The notes under the pieces: generated by a model
Told to the model about the DNA's origin: nothing
The model's input: only the letters and a program-made list of their open reading frames with translations
Databases searched by the model: none
Program-made: the position numbers and the translations under genes
From: Pasteurellaceae bacterium Macca
GTDB taxonomy: Bacteria > Pseudomonadota > Gammaproteobacteria > Enterobacterales > Pasteurellaceae
Length of the DNA stretch: 64,000 bases
Reading direction: 5' to 3'
NCBI GenBank assembly: GCA_023101485.1
Contig: LVZB01000001.1
Coordinates: 1,482,001-1,546,000 of the forward strand
Shown: piece by piece, positions 53,643 through 62,202 of the stretch
How positions within the stretch are numbered: the first letter of the stretch is position 1
Layout: each line of letters opens with the position of its first letter

Positions 53643-53680
53643 AAAGTGGTGGCGATTTATGATCCCACCACTTTTTATTT
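53643..53680. terminator. Terminator between the receptor gene and hmuV
   Basis: A 10-bp stem, AAAGTGGTGG / CCACCACTTT, with a 12-base loop and following TTATTT lies between the convergent receptor and hmuV genes. Confidence 0.83.
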
Positions 53681-53717
53681 ATGCAGCGCTTTTAGCATTG
53701 TAAATTATAAATGATGT

Positions 53718-54524
53718 TTAACGCTGAAATTGTAGCTGTGGGCGGGATTCTGTATGATGTGAAACCATTTCAATATCGGCGTGATACCATTGTTGAATAT
53801 GGGCTTTTGTAAGCACTTGCTGTGGTGTGCCTTGTGCTTGTAAACGATGTTCCGCTAATAGAATTGTTTGATCGCTATATAAAGACGCTAAATTAAGATC
53901 GTGCAAAATACAACATACAGACAACCCTTTTTCTTGGCACAGGTTTTGCATTAAACGTAAACAATGTTGTTGGTAATACAAGTCAAAAGCTGAAGTGGGT
54001 TCATCTAAAAATAGCACTTTACCGTTCATATTTTCGTCCCATAATTGGATCAATGCACGCGCAAGCTGACAACGTTGCTGTTCACCACCCGATAAACGCA
54101 TATAAGGCTTATTTAGTAGTGGCTCACAACCTGTGGCGTGAATAACAGCGGGTAGCCATTTTTCAACATCGGCTTGACGGCGATGATACCCACCCATTCG
54201 GATAACATCTGCTACTGAAAAAGCAAAGTTAAGCTGACTATGTTGTCGCATTACCGCACGTTGCTCCGCTAATTCATTCACAGCAAAACGGGCTAATGGC
54301 TGGTTTTTAAAGTAAATCCGACCGCTTGTTGGGGCTAAATAGCCTGATAACATTCGCATTAACGTTGATTTTCCCGCACCATTAGGCCCAATTAAGACAG
54401 TAAGTTCTCCACACTTTAACGATAAGGAAATATCTTGCAAAATAGGCTTGCTCCCCGCTGAAAAAGTCAGATTTTCAGCCACTAGCAAGCGGTCGTTTTT
54501 AGCTAAATATTTGATAGATGACAT
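53718..54524 (-). CDS. hmuV: Heme ABC transporter ATP-binding protein HmuV
   Basis: A 268-residue ABC ATPase of the FecE/HmuV type. Walker A is GPNGAGKST, the signature MRLSGGEQQRCQLARAL and Walker B KVLFLDEPTSAFDLYYQQ. It provides energy for haem import through HmuU. It is the last gene of hmuTUV (45-base gap after hmuU, containing a USS 54559-54568). The start is the ATG at 54524. Confidence 0.93.
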   Translation of the reverse strand: MSSIKYLAKNDRLLVAENLTFSAGSKPILQDISLSLKCGELTVLIGPNGAGKSTLMRMLSGYLAPTSGRIYFKNQPLARFAVNELAEQRAVMRQHSQLNFAFSVADVIRMGGYHRRQADVEKWLPAVIHATGCEPLLNKPYMRLSGGEQQRCQLARALIQLWDENMNGKVLFLDEPTSAFDLYYQQHCLRLMQNLCQEKGLSVCCILHDLNLASLYSDQTILLAEHRLQAQGTPQQVLTKAHIQQWYHADIEMVSHHTESRPQLQFQR

Positions 54525-54569
54525 GAGGATCTCTGCATTGATAATAGTGAAAATAATCGACCGCTTGTT

Positions 54570-55556
54570 TTAATTCAATTCCCGATAACGAATGACTAAC
54601 CAAAGGAAATAAGGTGCGCCAAGAAAACTCGTTAACATTCCAACTGGCAATTCTGCGGGTGAAACGAGTGTTCGGGCAAGCGTATCTGCGACTAAAAGTA
54701 GAATAGCACCGCATAATGCCGAAGCGGGCAAAACCCAACGATGATCTGCACCAAATTTAAACCGTACTAAATGGGGAATAACCAAACCGATAAAACCAAT
54801 TGCCCCACTCACCGCCACCGCCGAGCCAACCAATACAGCACCACATAAAATCAGCTGGCGTTTAAGACGTTGTACTTTCACACCGAGATAATGGGCTTCT
54901 TCATCACCTAATTGTAGTAAATTTAATTGACGAGCAAGGGTAAGAGTAAAACACAAGATAGGTAGAATAATTGCACTGGCGAGAATAAGCGGTTGCCACT
55001 GTGCTTGCCCTAAACTTCCCATTGTCCATAAGCTAAATTGGCGAAGTTGTTGATCGTTACTGAGATAAGTCAGAATGCCAATGATTGCAAAACACAACGC
55101 ATTCACCGCAATGCCAACTAACAACAATTTATTCATTGAAGCGTGCGAGCGATAACTCAGCAGGTAAATCAAACTTGCAACGACTAAGCTCCCCAAAAAA
55201 GCAGCAATCATTGTGGCATATAAAGAAAATTCATTCGGTAATAAACTTGGCATTAAAATGGCTAAGGCAACGGCGAGTGAGGCGCCGCTATTTACCCCAA
55301 TTAAAGCGGGATCAGCCATTGGATTATGAAATAATCCTTGAAAGAGTGTCCCTGAAACCGCTAATGCACTACCAACAACGACAGCTAATAAAATACGGGG
55401 CAAACGAATATTTAACCAGATTTGCCATTGGCTATCACTTAATGTTGCTTGCCATAAATCTTGCCAAGTAAGCGACAATGCCCCAATATTTGAAGCGAGT
55501 AATATCACACAGGCTAACACGAAGGTCAGACAAACCAGCCAAAAAGGTTTATTCAT
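54570..55556 (-). CDS. hmuU: Heme ABC transporter permease HmuU
   Basis: A 328-residue FecCD/BtuC-type permease with nine to ten membrane helices. Landmarks are NIRLPRILLAVVVGSALAVSG, FQGLFHNPMADPALIGVNSGA, and the coupling segment GFIGLVIPHLVRFKFGADHRW with ADTLARTLVSPAELPVGMLTSFLGAPYF. It forms the inner-membrane channel of the haem importer. The ATG overlaps the hmuT stop by one base. Confidence 0.93.
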   Translation of the reverse strand: MNKPFWLVCLTFVLACVILLASNIGALSLTWQDLWQATLSDSQWQIWLNIRLPRILLAVVVGSALAVSGTLFQGLFHNPMADPALIGVNSGASLAVALAILMPSLLPNEFSLYATMIAAFLGSLVVASLIYLLSYRSHASMNKLLLVGIAVNALCFAIIGILTYLSNDQQLRQFSLWTMGSLGQAQWQPLILASAIILPILCFTLTLARQLNLLQLGDEEAHYLGVKVQRLKRQLILCGAVLVGSAVAVSGAIGFIGLVIPHLVRFKFGADHRWVLPASALCGAILLLVADTLARTLVSPAELPVGMLTSFLGAPYFLWLVIRYRELN

Positions 55557-56389
55557 TATTTTTCGACCGCTTGTTCTGCAACTTGACGCATTTTTTGTAA
55601 TTCTTGCGGAATAGTCAGCCCAAATGCGAGAAAAGCAATATCATCAACCACCACCATTCGTTTATGTTTACCCGCATTGGTATGCGATAAACCCGCAATT
55701 TCCCATAATTTATCTGGCGAACCAAGCCCTTCTAGCCCTAATTTTGAAATCACAATCACATCAGGATTCGCAGCAATCACACCTTCTTGAGAAATTGGGG
55801 TAAACCGTACCGATCCTGCCATGGCATTTTTAGCACCAATTAGTTGAATCGCACTATCAGCTACCGTGCCTGAGCCAGCAACCATTTGATTTGTTCCTGC
55901 ACGATTCATGACAAAGAGAATTTTGACATCTAACGGACTATTTGGCACAGCGTCCATCTGTTGTTGAAATTGAGTGGCTAATTTTTCCGCCTCCACTTCT
56001 TTTCCCATATAATTGCCGATAAGGCGGATTTTCTGTAACACACTCTCAGTCGTATATTTTAATGGCACAGTTTCGACACTCACGCCCGCCGATTTTAATT
56101 GCTCAAATATAATCGCCGGTTGTGCCACTTGCGTAGTAATGACTTTGGTTGGCTTTAACGCCAATAAGCCTTCAATATTGAGCTGACGCATATAGCCAAC
56201 ATCTGGCAATGCTTTAATCTTTTCGGGAATCGTGCTGGTACTATCTCGCCCGACTAAATGTTGTTCGGCATTTAAGGCATAAATAATTTCGCTCACATCT
56301 CCGCCAATACTAATAATCCGCTCTTGAGCAAAAGTAAGCTGTGAAAAAATCGCTAAACAAGCGGTCAAAAAATAAGATATTTTGATCAT
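55556..56389 (-). CDS. hmuT: Heme ABC transporter substrate-binding protein HmuT
   Basis: A 277-residue periplasmic binding protein. The signal peptide is MIKISYFLTACLAIFSQLTFA. The mature start is QERIISIGGDVSEIIYALNAE, then VGRDSTSTIPEKIKALPDVGYMRQLNIEGLLALKP (read in parts) and NRAGTNQMVAGSGT, the HmuT/ShuT pattern. It delivers haem to HmuUV. The signal-peptide coding region contains a USS (56357-56366). A Fur box lies 42 bases upstream of the start. Confidence 0.93.
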   Translation of the reverse strand: MIKISYFLTACLAIFSQLTFAQERIISIGGDVSEIIYALNAEQHLVGRDSTSTIPEKIKALPDVGYMRQLNIEGLLALKPTKVITTQVAQPAIIFEQLKSAGVSVETVPLKYTTESVLQKIRLIGNYMGKEVEAEKLATQFQQQMDAVPNSPLDVKILFVMNRAGTNQMVAGSGTVADSAIQLIGAKNAMAGSVRFTPISQEGVIAANPDVIVISKLGLEGLGSPDKLWEIAGLSHTNAGKHKRMVVVDDIAFLAFGLTIPQELQKMRQVAEQAVEK

Positions 56390-56430
56390 GTAAATATTCT
56401 CCTAAACTAAATCTTGCCTATTGTATAAAA

Positions 56431-56447
56431 TTGATAATTATTATCAA
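56431..56447. promoter_or_regulatory. Fur box upstream of hmuT
   Basis: TTGATAATTATTATCAA is a perfect palindrome around a central T and contains GATAAT and ATTATC, the Fur core half-sites. It lies about 42 bases upstream of the hmuT start. This and the receptor's box place both haem units under iron control. Confidence 0.83.
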
Positions 56448-56582
56448 CAATGTTGGATAATTTCTTTGTGCAACAAGTGTAATGGAGTGAATATCGAGTC
56501 ATTCACGCCAAATTAAGCGAAATCTCTTCGCTTTTTTCTAAATTGTTTAATAAATAGACTTCCCAAATACTTAAAAAATGCG

Positions 56583-56588
56583 TATGAT
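56583..56588 (+). promoter_or_regulatory. dusB-fis promoter -10 with GC-rich discriminator
   Basis: TATGAT is followed by ACGCCCCCTC, a C-rich discriminator of the kind that makes fis and rRNA promoters sensitive to ppGpp in E. coli. A -35 hexamer is not clear. Transcription would start near 56596 and give a leader of about 110 bases. Confidence 0.5.
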
Positions 56589-56608
56589 ACGCCCCCTCTT
56601 CTTAGGAT

Positions 56609-56637
56609 ATACGGCACTAAACTCGCCGTATTTTTTA
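56609..56637 (+). terminator. Terminator-like hairpin in the dusB-fis leader
   Basis: A 7-bp stem, ATACGGC / GCCGTAT, with a 9-base loop is followed by TTTTT. It lies just after the likely promoter and 67 bases before dusB. It could attenuate the operon or release a short leader RNA, or end a transcript from upstream. Confidence 0.65.
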
Positions 56638-56703
56638 TTTAGAGGCGCGGATATTTATCTCAGCAGAAAACGAACGTGAATCAAGGAAAGAGAAGGAAAA
56701 ATT

Positions 56704-57678
56704 GTGCGTATAGGGCAGTATGAAATTAAAAACCGTATTTTCCTTGCACCCATGGCGGGCGTTACCGACCAACCTTTTCGGCGATTATGTAGCCATCTTG
56801 GCGTAGGTTTAACGTTTTCAGAGATGATGTCCACCAATCCGGACGTATGGCATACCGAAAAATCGAAGTTGCGCTTAGCTCATCATCAGGAAATCGGTAT
56901 CAATGCGGTTCAGATTGCGGGATCCGATCCCAGTGAAATGGCCGCCGCAGCGAAAGTGAATGTCGCTTATGGTGCAGACATTATTGACATCAATATGGGC
57001 TGCCCCGCTAAAAAGGTCAATAAAAAAATGGCAGGATCTGCCCTTTTGCGTGAGCCTGATTTAGTTGCGGAGATCTTAGAGGCTGTGGTCAATGCCGTTG
57101 ATGTTCCTGTCACATTAAAAATTAGAACAGGTTGGGATCCCGAACATCGAAATTGCTTACAGATCGCAAAAATAGCAGAACAAGCGGGCATTTCCGCGCT
57201 GACTATTCATGGAAGAACAAGAAGCTGTCTATTTCAGGGCAATGCCGAATATGACAGCATAAAAGCGGTGAAGGAAGCAGTTTCGATGCCAGTTATCGCC
57301 AATGGCGATATTACTTCCGCTGAAAAAGCCAAAGCGGTTTTAGATTATACCCAAGCCGATGGCATTATGATCGGACGGGGAAGCTATGGTCGCCCTTGGA
57401 TTTTTTCAGAAATTGGCGCATTTTTGGAGGACGGTGTGCAGACGGTGTTCCCTTTGGAACAGAAATGCCAGCTGATGTTGAAGCATATCGAAGACCTTCA
57501 CCATTTTTATGGGGAAGAAAAAGGCTATCGAATTGCGCGTAAACATGTCGCTTGGTATGCCGAACAGCTTCAACCGAATTCAAATTTTAAACGTACTTTC
57601 AATGCCCTTAGTTCCACTGTGGAACAACGTCAGGCGTTGGAGGATTTTGTAACAGCGATTCTCAATGAATCATCATAA
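56704..57678 (+). CDS. dusB: tRNA-dihydrouridine synthase DusB
   Basis: A 324-residue flavoenzyme, starting with GTG at 56704 (AAGGAAAA upstream). It has a TIM-barrel Dus fold: [16 protein letters not shown], the active-site [11 protein letters not shown] with the catalytic Cys, [11 protein letters not shown] and [15 protein letters not shown], plus [15 protein letters not shown]. It reduces uridine at D-loop positions of tRNA with NADPH. The dusB-fis pairing is conserved; fis follows 18 bases later. Confidence 0.96.
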   Translation: MRIGQYEIKNRIFLAPMAGVTDQPFRRLCSHLGVGLTFSEMMSTNPDVWHTEKSKLRLAHHQEIGINAVQIAGSDPSEMAAAAKVNVAYGADIIDINMGCPAKKVNKKMAGSALLREPDLVAEILEAVVNAVDVPVTLKIRTGWDPEHRNCLQIAKIAEQAGISALTIHGRTRSCLFQGNAEYDSIKAVKEAVSMPVIANGDITSAEKAKAVLDYTQADGIMIGRGSYGRPWIFSEIGAFLEDGVQTVFPLEQKCQLMLKHIEDLHHFYGEEKGYRIARKHVAWYAEQLQPNSNFKRTFNALSSTVEQRQALEDFVTAILNESS

Positions 57679-57696
57679 ACCGTTGGATAAAGGACA

Positions 57697-57993
57697 ATGT
57701 TAGAACAACAACCTACACAAAACCCATTAACTGTATCAATGCTTAACGCACAAGCGCAACAAGTGAATAAACCGCTTCGTGACAATGTTAAACAAGCATT
57801 AAAAAACTATCTCGCTCAATTAGGCGGTGAAGATCCAACAGAATTATATGAGTTGGTCTTATGCGAAATCGAGCATCCAATGCTTGATATGGTTATGCAA
57901 TATACCCGTGGTAACCAAACCCGTGCGGCAACGATGCTCGGGATTAACCGTGGTACATTACGCAAAAAATTGAAAAAATATGGTATGGGTTAA
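57697..57993 (+). CDS. fis: DNA-binding protein Fis
   Basis: A 98-residue nucleoid protein. It has an N-terminal flexible arm and helices ([25 protein letters not shown]) and a C-terminal HTH ([23 protein letters not shown]), as in E. coli Fis. It bends DNA and regulates rRNA promoters and recombination. It follows dusB and is likely co-transcribed. A perfect 12-bp hairpin ends the unit. Confidence 0.98.
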   Translation: MLEQQPTQNPLTVSMLNAQAQQVNKPLRDNVKQALKNYLAQLGGEDPTELYELVLCEIEHPMLDMVMQYTRGNQTRAATMLGINRGTLRKKLKKYGMG

Positions 57994-58029
57994 ATTGAGT
58001 TTTCGCTTAAATTGAACCTACTAGGTAAC

Positions 58030-58062
58030 AAAGCCAAATTCCGCTGTGAATTTGGCTTTGCT
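58030..58062 (+). terminator. Terminator of dusB-fis
   Basis: A perfect 12-bp stem, AAAGCCAAATTC / GAATTTGGCTTT, with a 6-base loop is followed by GCTATTT. Confidence 0.85.
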
Positions 58063-58097
58063 ATTTCTCCTTTTCATTCTGCTCAATGAAGGCTTCG

Positions 58098-61000
58098 ATG
58101 ATGTCAAAACACGCCCCTCACGCTACGCAACCTCGACAAAAAAGATCACAAAAACGACCGCTTGCACCGGCGCAAAAAGCCCTCGTGGCACAACTTAAAG
58201 ACCTCACGCTTTCCGATTCTCGCCGTTTATTTGGGCGAATCCGTGGGCTGAGCAATCTTCAAAATGAAAACGCCAAAGAAGCGATTATGGCGGACATTCA
58301 AGGCGATATTTTACAAGCACAACAAGCCTATTTTGCTCGCCAACAGCACGCCAGCCGTTTAACCATTGACTACCCTGATTTACCCGTTTCTGCCCGCCGT
58401 GAAGAAATTTTAAAACTGATTGCAGAACACCAAGTTGTAGTGATTGCAGGGGAAACCGGCTCGGGAAAAACGACCCAATTACCGAAAATGTGTTTAGAAC
58501 TCGGGCGTGGGGTAAAAGGCTTGATTGGGCATACTCAACCAAGAAGAATTGCCGCACGCTCGGTCGCCAACCGATTAAGTGAAGAGCTAAAATGTGAGCT
58601 GGGCTCAACGGTGGGCTATAAAGTGCGATTTAACGATCAAGTCAGTGATAACACGCTTGTGAAATTGATGACCGACGGGATCTTACTCGCCGAAATTCAG
58701 CACGACCGCTACCTGAATCAATACGACACCTTAATCATTGACGAAGCCCACGAACGGAGCTTAAACAACGATTTTATTCTCGGCTATCTTAAACAGATTT
58801 TAGCCAAACGCCCGGATCTGAAAGTTATCATCACCTCCGCCACCATTGATGTGGAACGCTTTTCCAAGCATTTTGATAATGCCCCAATTGTGGAAGTTTC
58901 TGGCAGAACCTTCCCTGTGGAAGTTCGCTATCGCCCTCTTGTTGAAGAAGAAAATCAAGATCAATTACAAGGTATTTTAAATGCGGTAGATGAACTACAA
59001 GGCGAAGGGCGAGGCGATATTCTGATTTTTATGAGTGGTGAGCGAGAAATTCGTGATACCGCCGAAGCTTTGCAAAAACAGAACCTACGCCATACCGAAA
59101 TTCTCCCCTTATATGCACGATTATCCGCCGGCGAACAGCAACGCATTTTCCACCCAAGCGGTCTAAATCGCATTATTTTAGCCACCAACGTGGCAGAAAC
59201 CTCTTTAACGATTCCCAATATTAAATATGTGATCGATACCGGTACGGCACGGATTTCTCGGTATAGCTACCGCACCAAAGTGCAACGCTTACCCATTGAG
59301 CCGATTTCCCAAGCCTCAGCCAATCAGCGTAAAGGACGCTGTGGGCGGATTAGCGAAGGGATCTGTATTCGCCTCTATTCCGAAGAAGATTTTAACGCCC
59401 GTCCTGAATTTACCGATCCGGAAATTCTTCGCACCAATTTAGCCTCCGTCATTTTACAAATGACCGCACTCGGGCTCAGTGATATTTCCGCTTTTCCGTT
59501 TGTCGATGCCCCCGATCCACGCCATATTCAAGACGGCATTAAACTCTTAGCAGAATTACAAGCCCTGCGTGAGCGTTCTTTGGTGAAATCTCATCAAGAG
59601 AAAAGATGGGAGCTGACTCCAATCGGTCGCCAATTAGCGCAACTACCTATCGACCCGCGTTTAGCCCGAATGGTGATTGCTAGCAGCCAAAACGGCAGTT
59701 TGCACGAAGTGATGATGATCGTTTCCGCCCTTTCGATTCAAGATCCCCGAGAGCGTCCGCAGGAAAAACAACAAGCATCGGACGAAAAACATCGCCGTTT
59801 TGCAGACAAGGATTCCGATTTCCTCGCCTTTGTGAATCTGTGGCATTTTATTCAAGAACAACAAAAAGCCTTAACCAAAAATCAATTCCGCCGTTTATGC
59901 CAGCAAGATTATTTAAACTATCTGAGAGTGCGTGAGTGGCAAGATATTTACTACCAGCTTCGCCTTGCCGTGCGAGAAATGGGCTTGCCGATTAACAGTA
60001 GCGAAGCGACTTATCAGCAAATTCACACCGCATTGTTGACGGGCTTGCTTTCCCATATTGGCTTGAAGGATAACGAAAAAATGCACTATCTCGGTGCAAG
60101 GAATGCCCATTTCTACCTTTTCCCGAATTCCACTTTATTTAAAAAACAGCCGAAATGGGTGATGGCAGCGGAATTGGTGGAAACCACCAAATTGTGGGGG
60201 CGAATGGCAGCCAAAATCGAACCTGAATGGATCGAACCTTTGGCCGTGCATTTAAGCAAAAGCAGTTACAGCGAACCCCATTGGGCAAAATCGAAGGGGG
60301 CGGTTATCGCCTATGAAAAAGTCGCCCTTTATGGCATTCCCATTGTGGCCAATCGCCCGATTATCTATGGGGCGATTGACCCTGTCGTCAGCCGAGAAAT
60401 TTTCATCCGCAGTGCCTTAGTGGAAGGCGAATGGCACAATAATTACAAATTCTTCAAAGAAAACGACCGCTTGTTAAAGCAGGTGGAAGAGCTCGAACAC
60501 AAATCCCGCAGACGGGATATTTTAGTCGATGAGCAAACCCTCTTTGAATTTTACGATCAACGTATTGGCACGGAAGTGGTATCGAGTAAGCATTTCGATA
60601 CTTGGTGGAAAACGGCGAGTAAAAAAGAGCCGGATTTACTCAATTTTGAAAAATCATTCTTAATGAATGAGAAAGCCAATAACGTGAGTGAGTTAGATTT
60701 CCCGAATTTCTGGCACCAAGGGGAGCTGAAACTCAAATTGCATTATCAATTTGATATTGGCTCACAAGCAGACGGCGTGACCGTGCAAATTCCTTTGCCG
60801 TTGCTCAACCAAGTTGAACCCGACGGCTTTGATTGGCAAATTCCGGGGCTTCGTCAGGAACTGATTATCGCCTTGATAAAATCCCTGCCAAAATCCCTTC
60901 GCCGTAATTTTGTGCCTGCACCGAATTATGCTGAAGCCTTTTTATCGCGTGTAACGCCTTTTGCCAAGCCGTTATTAGTAAGTTTAAGTGATGAACTTCG

Positions 61001-62057
61001 CCGAATGACGGGGGTATTGGTTGAGCCAGAACAGTGGGATCTTAGCCAACTCCCCGCCCATTTACGCCTGCAATTTCGGGTCATTGATGAGAAAAATCGC
61101 CCCCTTGCAGAGAGTGAGAATCTTGATGAATTAAAAGTAGCGTTAAAAGATCAAGTGCAACAAACCCTTTCAACGATTGCTGATGACGGCATTGAACAAA
61201 GCGGAGTCCATTTGTGGAATTTTGCCGACTTACCGCAACAGTACGAGCAGAAAAAACGCCATTTTAGCGTAAAAGCCTTCCCCGCGATTGTGGATGAACA
61301 GACCGCCGTCGGCATTAAACTGTTTGAAACGGAATTTGAGCAACAAAAAGCGATGCAAGCAGGACTACGCCGTCTGTTATTGCTCAATGTGCCATCGCCG
61401 ATTAAATATCTCCACGAAAAGCTCCCCAATAAAGCGAAACTCGGCTTATATTTCGCCCCTTTTGGCAAAGTCTTGGAGCTGATTGACGACTGTATCGCCT
61501 GTGCGGTGGATAAACTGATTGAAGATTTTGGCGGTTTTGTCTGGACGGAAGCGCGTTTCAGCCAACTCCAAGAGTATGTGCGGGGGCATTTAAACGACAC
61601 CACGGTGGAAATCGCCAAACAAGTGGAAAAAAGCCTAACCCTTGCCTATGAACTCAACAAACGGTTAAAAGGCAAATTGGATTTTACCATGGCATTTGCC
61701 CTGTCGGACATCAAAGCACAAATCAACGGCTTAATCTACCCTGATTTTGTGGTGAAAACGGGCTATCAACGCTTAGGCGATCTCCACCGTTATCTCACCG
61801 CCATTGATAAACGGCTAGATAAATTGGTGGTAGATAGCAACGCCGACCGCGCCAAAATGCTCCGCATTGAACAGGTGCAAACGGCTTACCAACAGCTACT
61901 CAATAAACTACCAAAATCTAAGCCCATCCCTGATGAAGCCTTAGAAATTCGCTATATGATTGAAGAGCTAAGAGTGAGCCTGTTTGCCCAACAACTCGGC
62001 ACAAAATACCCGATTTCGGATAAGCGGATATTCAATGTGATAGGGGAGATTAAATAA
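58098..62057 (+). CDS. hrpA: ATP-dependent RNA helicase HrpA
   Basis: A 1319-residue DEAH-box helicase from the ATG at 58098, chosen because GAAGG lies 5 bases upstream; an ATG at 58086 is in frame without a ribosome site. The helicase core has GETGSGKTTQLPK (Walker A), IIDEAHERSLN (DEAH), TSATIDVERF, and the motif VI stretch RKGRCGRISEG. Helicase-associated, OB and DUF3418 domains follow. HrpA acts on rRNA/mRNA, in E. coli rescuing stalled ribosomes. Length is normal (E. coli 1300). A USS lies within the gene (60465-60474). Confidence 0.97.
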   Translation: MMSKHAPHATQPRQKRSQKRPLAPAQKALVAQLKDLTLSDSRRLFGRIRGLSNLQNENAKEAIMADIQGDILQAQQAYFARQQHASRLTIDYPDLPVSARREEILKLIAEHQVVVIAGETGSGKTTQLPKMCLELGRGVKGLIGHTQPRRIAARSVANRLSEELKCELGSTVGYKVRFNDQVSDNTLVKLMTDGILLAEIQHDRYLNQYDTLIIDEAHERSLNNDFILGYLKQILAKRPDLKVIITSATIDVERFSKHFDNAPIVEVSGRTFPVEVRYRPLVEEENQDQLQGILNAVDELQGEGRGDILIFMSGEREIRDTAEALQKQNLRHTEILPLYARLSAGEQQRIFHPSGLNRIILATNVAETSLTIPNIKYVIDTGTARISRYSYRTKVQRLPIEPISQASANQRKGRCGRISEGICIRLYSEEDFNARPEFTDPEILRTNLASVILQMTALGLSDISAFPFVDAPDPRHIQDGIKLLAELQALRERSLVKSHQEKRWELTPIGRQLAQLPIDPRLARMVIASSQNGSLHEVMMIVSALSIQDPRERPQEKQQASDEKHRRFADKDSDFLAFVNLWHFIQEQQKALTKNQFRRLCQQDYLNYLRVREWQDIYYQLRLAVREMGLPINSSEATYQQIHTALLTGLLSHIGLKDNEKMHYLGARNAHFYLFPNSTLFKKQPKWVMAAELVETTKLWGRMAAKIEPEWIEPLAVHLSKSSYSEPHWAKSKGAVIAYEKVALYGIPIVANRPIIYGAIDPVVSREIFIRSALVEGEWHNNYKFFKENDRLLKQVEELEHKSRRRDILVDEQTLFEFYDQRIGTEVVSSKHFDTWWKTASKKEPDLLNFEKSFLMNEKANNVSELDFPNFWHQGELKLKLHYQFDIGSQADGVTVQIPLPLLNQVEPDGFDWQIPGLRQELIIALIKSLPKSLRRNFVPAPNYAEAFLSRVTPFAKPLLVSLSDELRRMTGVLVEPEQWDLSQLPAHLRLQFRVIDEKNRPLAESENLDELKVALKDQVQQTLSTIADDGIEQSGVHLWNFADLPQQYEQKKRHFSVKAFPAIVDEQTAVGIKLFETEFEQQKAMQAGLRRLLLLNVPSPIKYLHEKLPNKAKLGLYFAPFGKVLELIDDCIACAVDKLIEDFGGFVWTEARFSQLQEYVRGHLNDTTVEIAKQVEKSLTLAYELNKRLKGKLDFTMAFALSDIKAQINGLIYPDFVVKTGYQRLGDLHRYLTAIDKRLDKLVVDSNADRAKMLRIEQVQTAYQQLLNKLPKSKPIPDEALEIRYMIEELRVSLFAQQLGTKYPISDKRIFNVIGEIK

Positions 62058-62121
62058 TCTTTATACGCTATGGTATGGCATTTAATTTTAATCTGTATCA
62101 TTTGAAATCTTTTGCGGTCAT

Positions 62122-62131
62122 ACAAGCGGTC
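62122..62131 (+). repeat. DNA uptake signal sequence (USS), Apl type
   Basis: ACAAGCGGTC followed by AAATTTTTTT, the conserved AT-rich extension of the signal. It is one example of the family; other exact copies include 1327-1336, 3448-3457, 6183-6192, 12440-12449, 24452-24461, 32509-32518, 39114-39123, 44572-44581, 46483-46492, 50392-50401, 54559-54568, 55565-55574 and 60465-60474. Confidence 0.9.
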
Positions 62132-62161
62132 AAATTTTTTTGACTTTTTGCACGCTGTAAA

Positions 62162-62202
62162 AAAGCTGTTTGTGCCAGTGGCAACAAACAGCTTTCTTTT
62201 TT
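62162..62202. terminator. Bidirectional terminator between hrpA and fadD
   Basis: A perfect 12-bp stem, AAAGCTGTTTGT / ACAAACAGCTTT, with a 10-base loop is followed by CTTTTTT on one side and preceded by an A-run on the other. It lies between convergent genes. Confidence 0.9.

Larger units (their letters stand above)
56390..56703. other. Intergenic region between hmuT and dusB
   Basis: It carries the hmuT Fur box (56431-56447) and the dusB-fis promoter/leader (-10 at 56583, terminator-like hairpin 56609-56637). I found no gene in it. Confidence 0.7.
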
